A DNA stretch of 64,000 nt. Origin: Flavobacterium sp. WV_118_3. Its GTDB lineage: Bacteria; Bacteroidota; Bacteroidia; Flavobacteriales; Flavobacteriaceae. The translations under genes were made by a program, and so were the position numbers. Under the pieces are notes generated by a model. It was not told where the DNA came from, searched no databases, and was given only the letters and a program-made list of their open reading frames with translations. Positions within the stretch are counted from its first letter, which is position 1. Every line of letters starts with the position of its first letter. This document shows positions 63,937 to 64,000 of the stretch, piece after piece. Location: assembly GCF_039778605.1 (NCBI RefSeq), contig NZ_CP156060.1, forward strand, positions 930,001-994,000, read 5' to 3'.

Positions 63937-64000
63937 CTATTCAGCTAACTGATTTATAAAATTTTTAATGCTATTACCTAAATAATTACTTTTCATAAAA
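63937..64000 (-). CDS. trpC: Indole-3-glycerol phosphate synthase, C-terminal end, partial
   Basis: Reading leftward from the window edge, the frame gives MKSNYLGNSIKNFINQLAE and a TAG stop at 63937-63939. The pattern LMKS..G..I..FI..L is the usual C terminus of TrpC, and the position directly upstream of trpF-trpB-trpA is where trpC stands in flavobacterial trp operons. Only 21 codons are visible, so the call rests mainly on context. Confidence 0.75.
   Translation of the reverse strand, partial: FMKSNYLGNSIKNFINQLAE

Noticed and set aside
1..64000. CRISPR array, integrase, transposase or prophage
   Set aside because: No spaced direct repeats of the right length, no such enzymes, and no tRNA attachment site were seen; the tmRNA 3' end has no obvious duplicated copy downstream.

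Overview
The window looks like a chromosomal segment of a member of the Flavobacteriaceae (Bacteroidota), probably Flavobacterium or a close relative. The signs are AT-rich DNA, a type IX secretion (T9SS) type B sorting domain next to a PorP/SprF-type partner, a tmRNA whose tag reads GENNYALAA, weak ribosome-binding sites, several -7 boxes of the Bacteroidota form TAnnTTTG, and a heavy-metal RND pump fused to its TolC-like outer-membrane factor. No tRNA, rRNA, CRISPR array, transposase or phage gene was seen.

Layout. 1-2.7 kb: the end of a T9SS cargo gene, its SprF-like partner, a small inverted-repeat element and an AraC regulator, then a 1.2 kb gene-free stretch. 3.9-10.8 kb: a universal stress protein, a small His/Asp-rich exported protein, and a CzcA-TolC/CzcB metal efflux operon ending in a 7-bp purine repeat. 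11-23 kb: LysR, MFS and metallo-beta-lactamase genes, AraC/GyrI, an RluA-type pseudouridine synthase, a patatin, a ketopantoate reductase, and assorted membrane and envelope proteins. 23.6-30 kb: an accessory, partly decayed stretch. It holds a deletion joint between a LytS-like kinase and an efflux outer-membrane factor, a subtilase with a separate propeptide-like gene, a stand-alone contractile-injection tape-measure C-terminal domain, a CPBP protease, a frameshifted gene and a class-C-like serine hydrolase. 30-37.6 kb: a barrel protein, a second serine hydrolase with an AraC regulator, a PAS protein without an ATPase domain, and a PAS histidine kinase with its single-domain response regulator.

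37.6-41.4 kb: the most distinctive locus. A 1022-residue toxin-like protein has the layout of an injected polymorphic toxin and an ADP-ribosyltransferase-like tip. A 120-residue putative immunity gene follows one base after it. The module lies between two near-identical terminator hairpins. 41.4-49 kb: a saccharopine/alanine dehydrogenase-like enzyme, tmRNA, a RidA gene that appears cut by one stop codon from a lipoprotein leader, a GAF/PAS sensor without an ATPase domain, a PAP2-EptA lipid-modification pair, and a decayed exported protein. 49-52.2 kb: a PixA/AidA-type inclusion-body protein next to a four-gene envelope cluster of unknown function. 52.4-56.2 kb: housekeeping and lipoprotein genes including yaaA. 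56.3-61 kb: a TetR-TolC-EmrA-EmrB drug-efflux operon with two tandem palindromes as a likely operator. 61.3-64 kb: trpC(partial)-trpF-trpB-trpA.

All names come from reading motifs by eye; no database search was run. Where the likely start codon differs from the longest open frame, the start chosen is explained in the entry.
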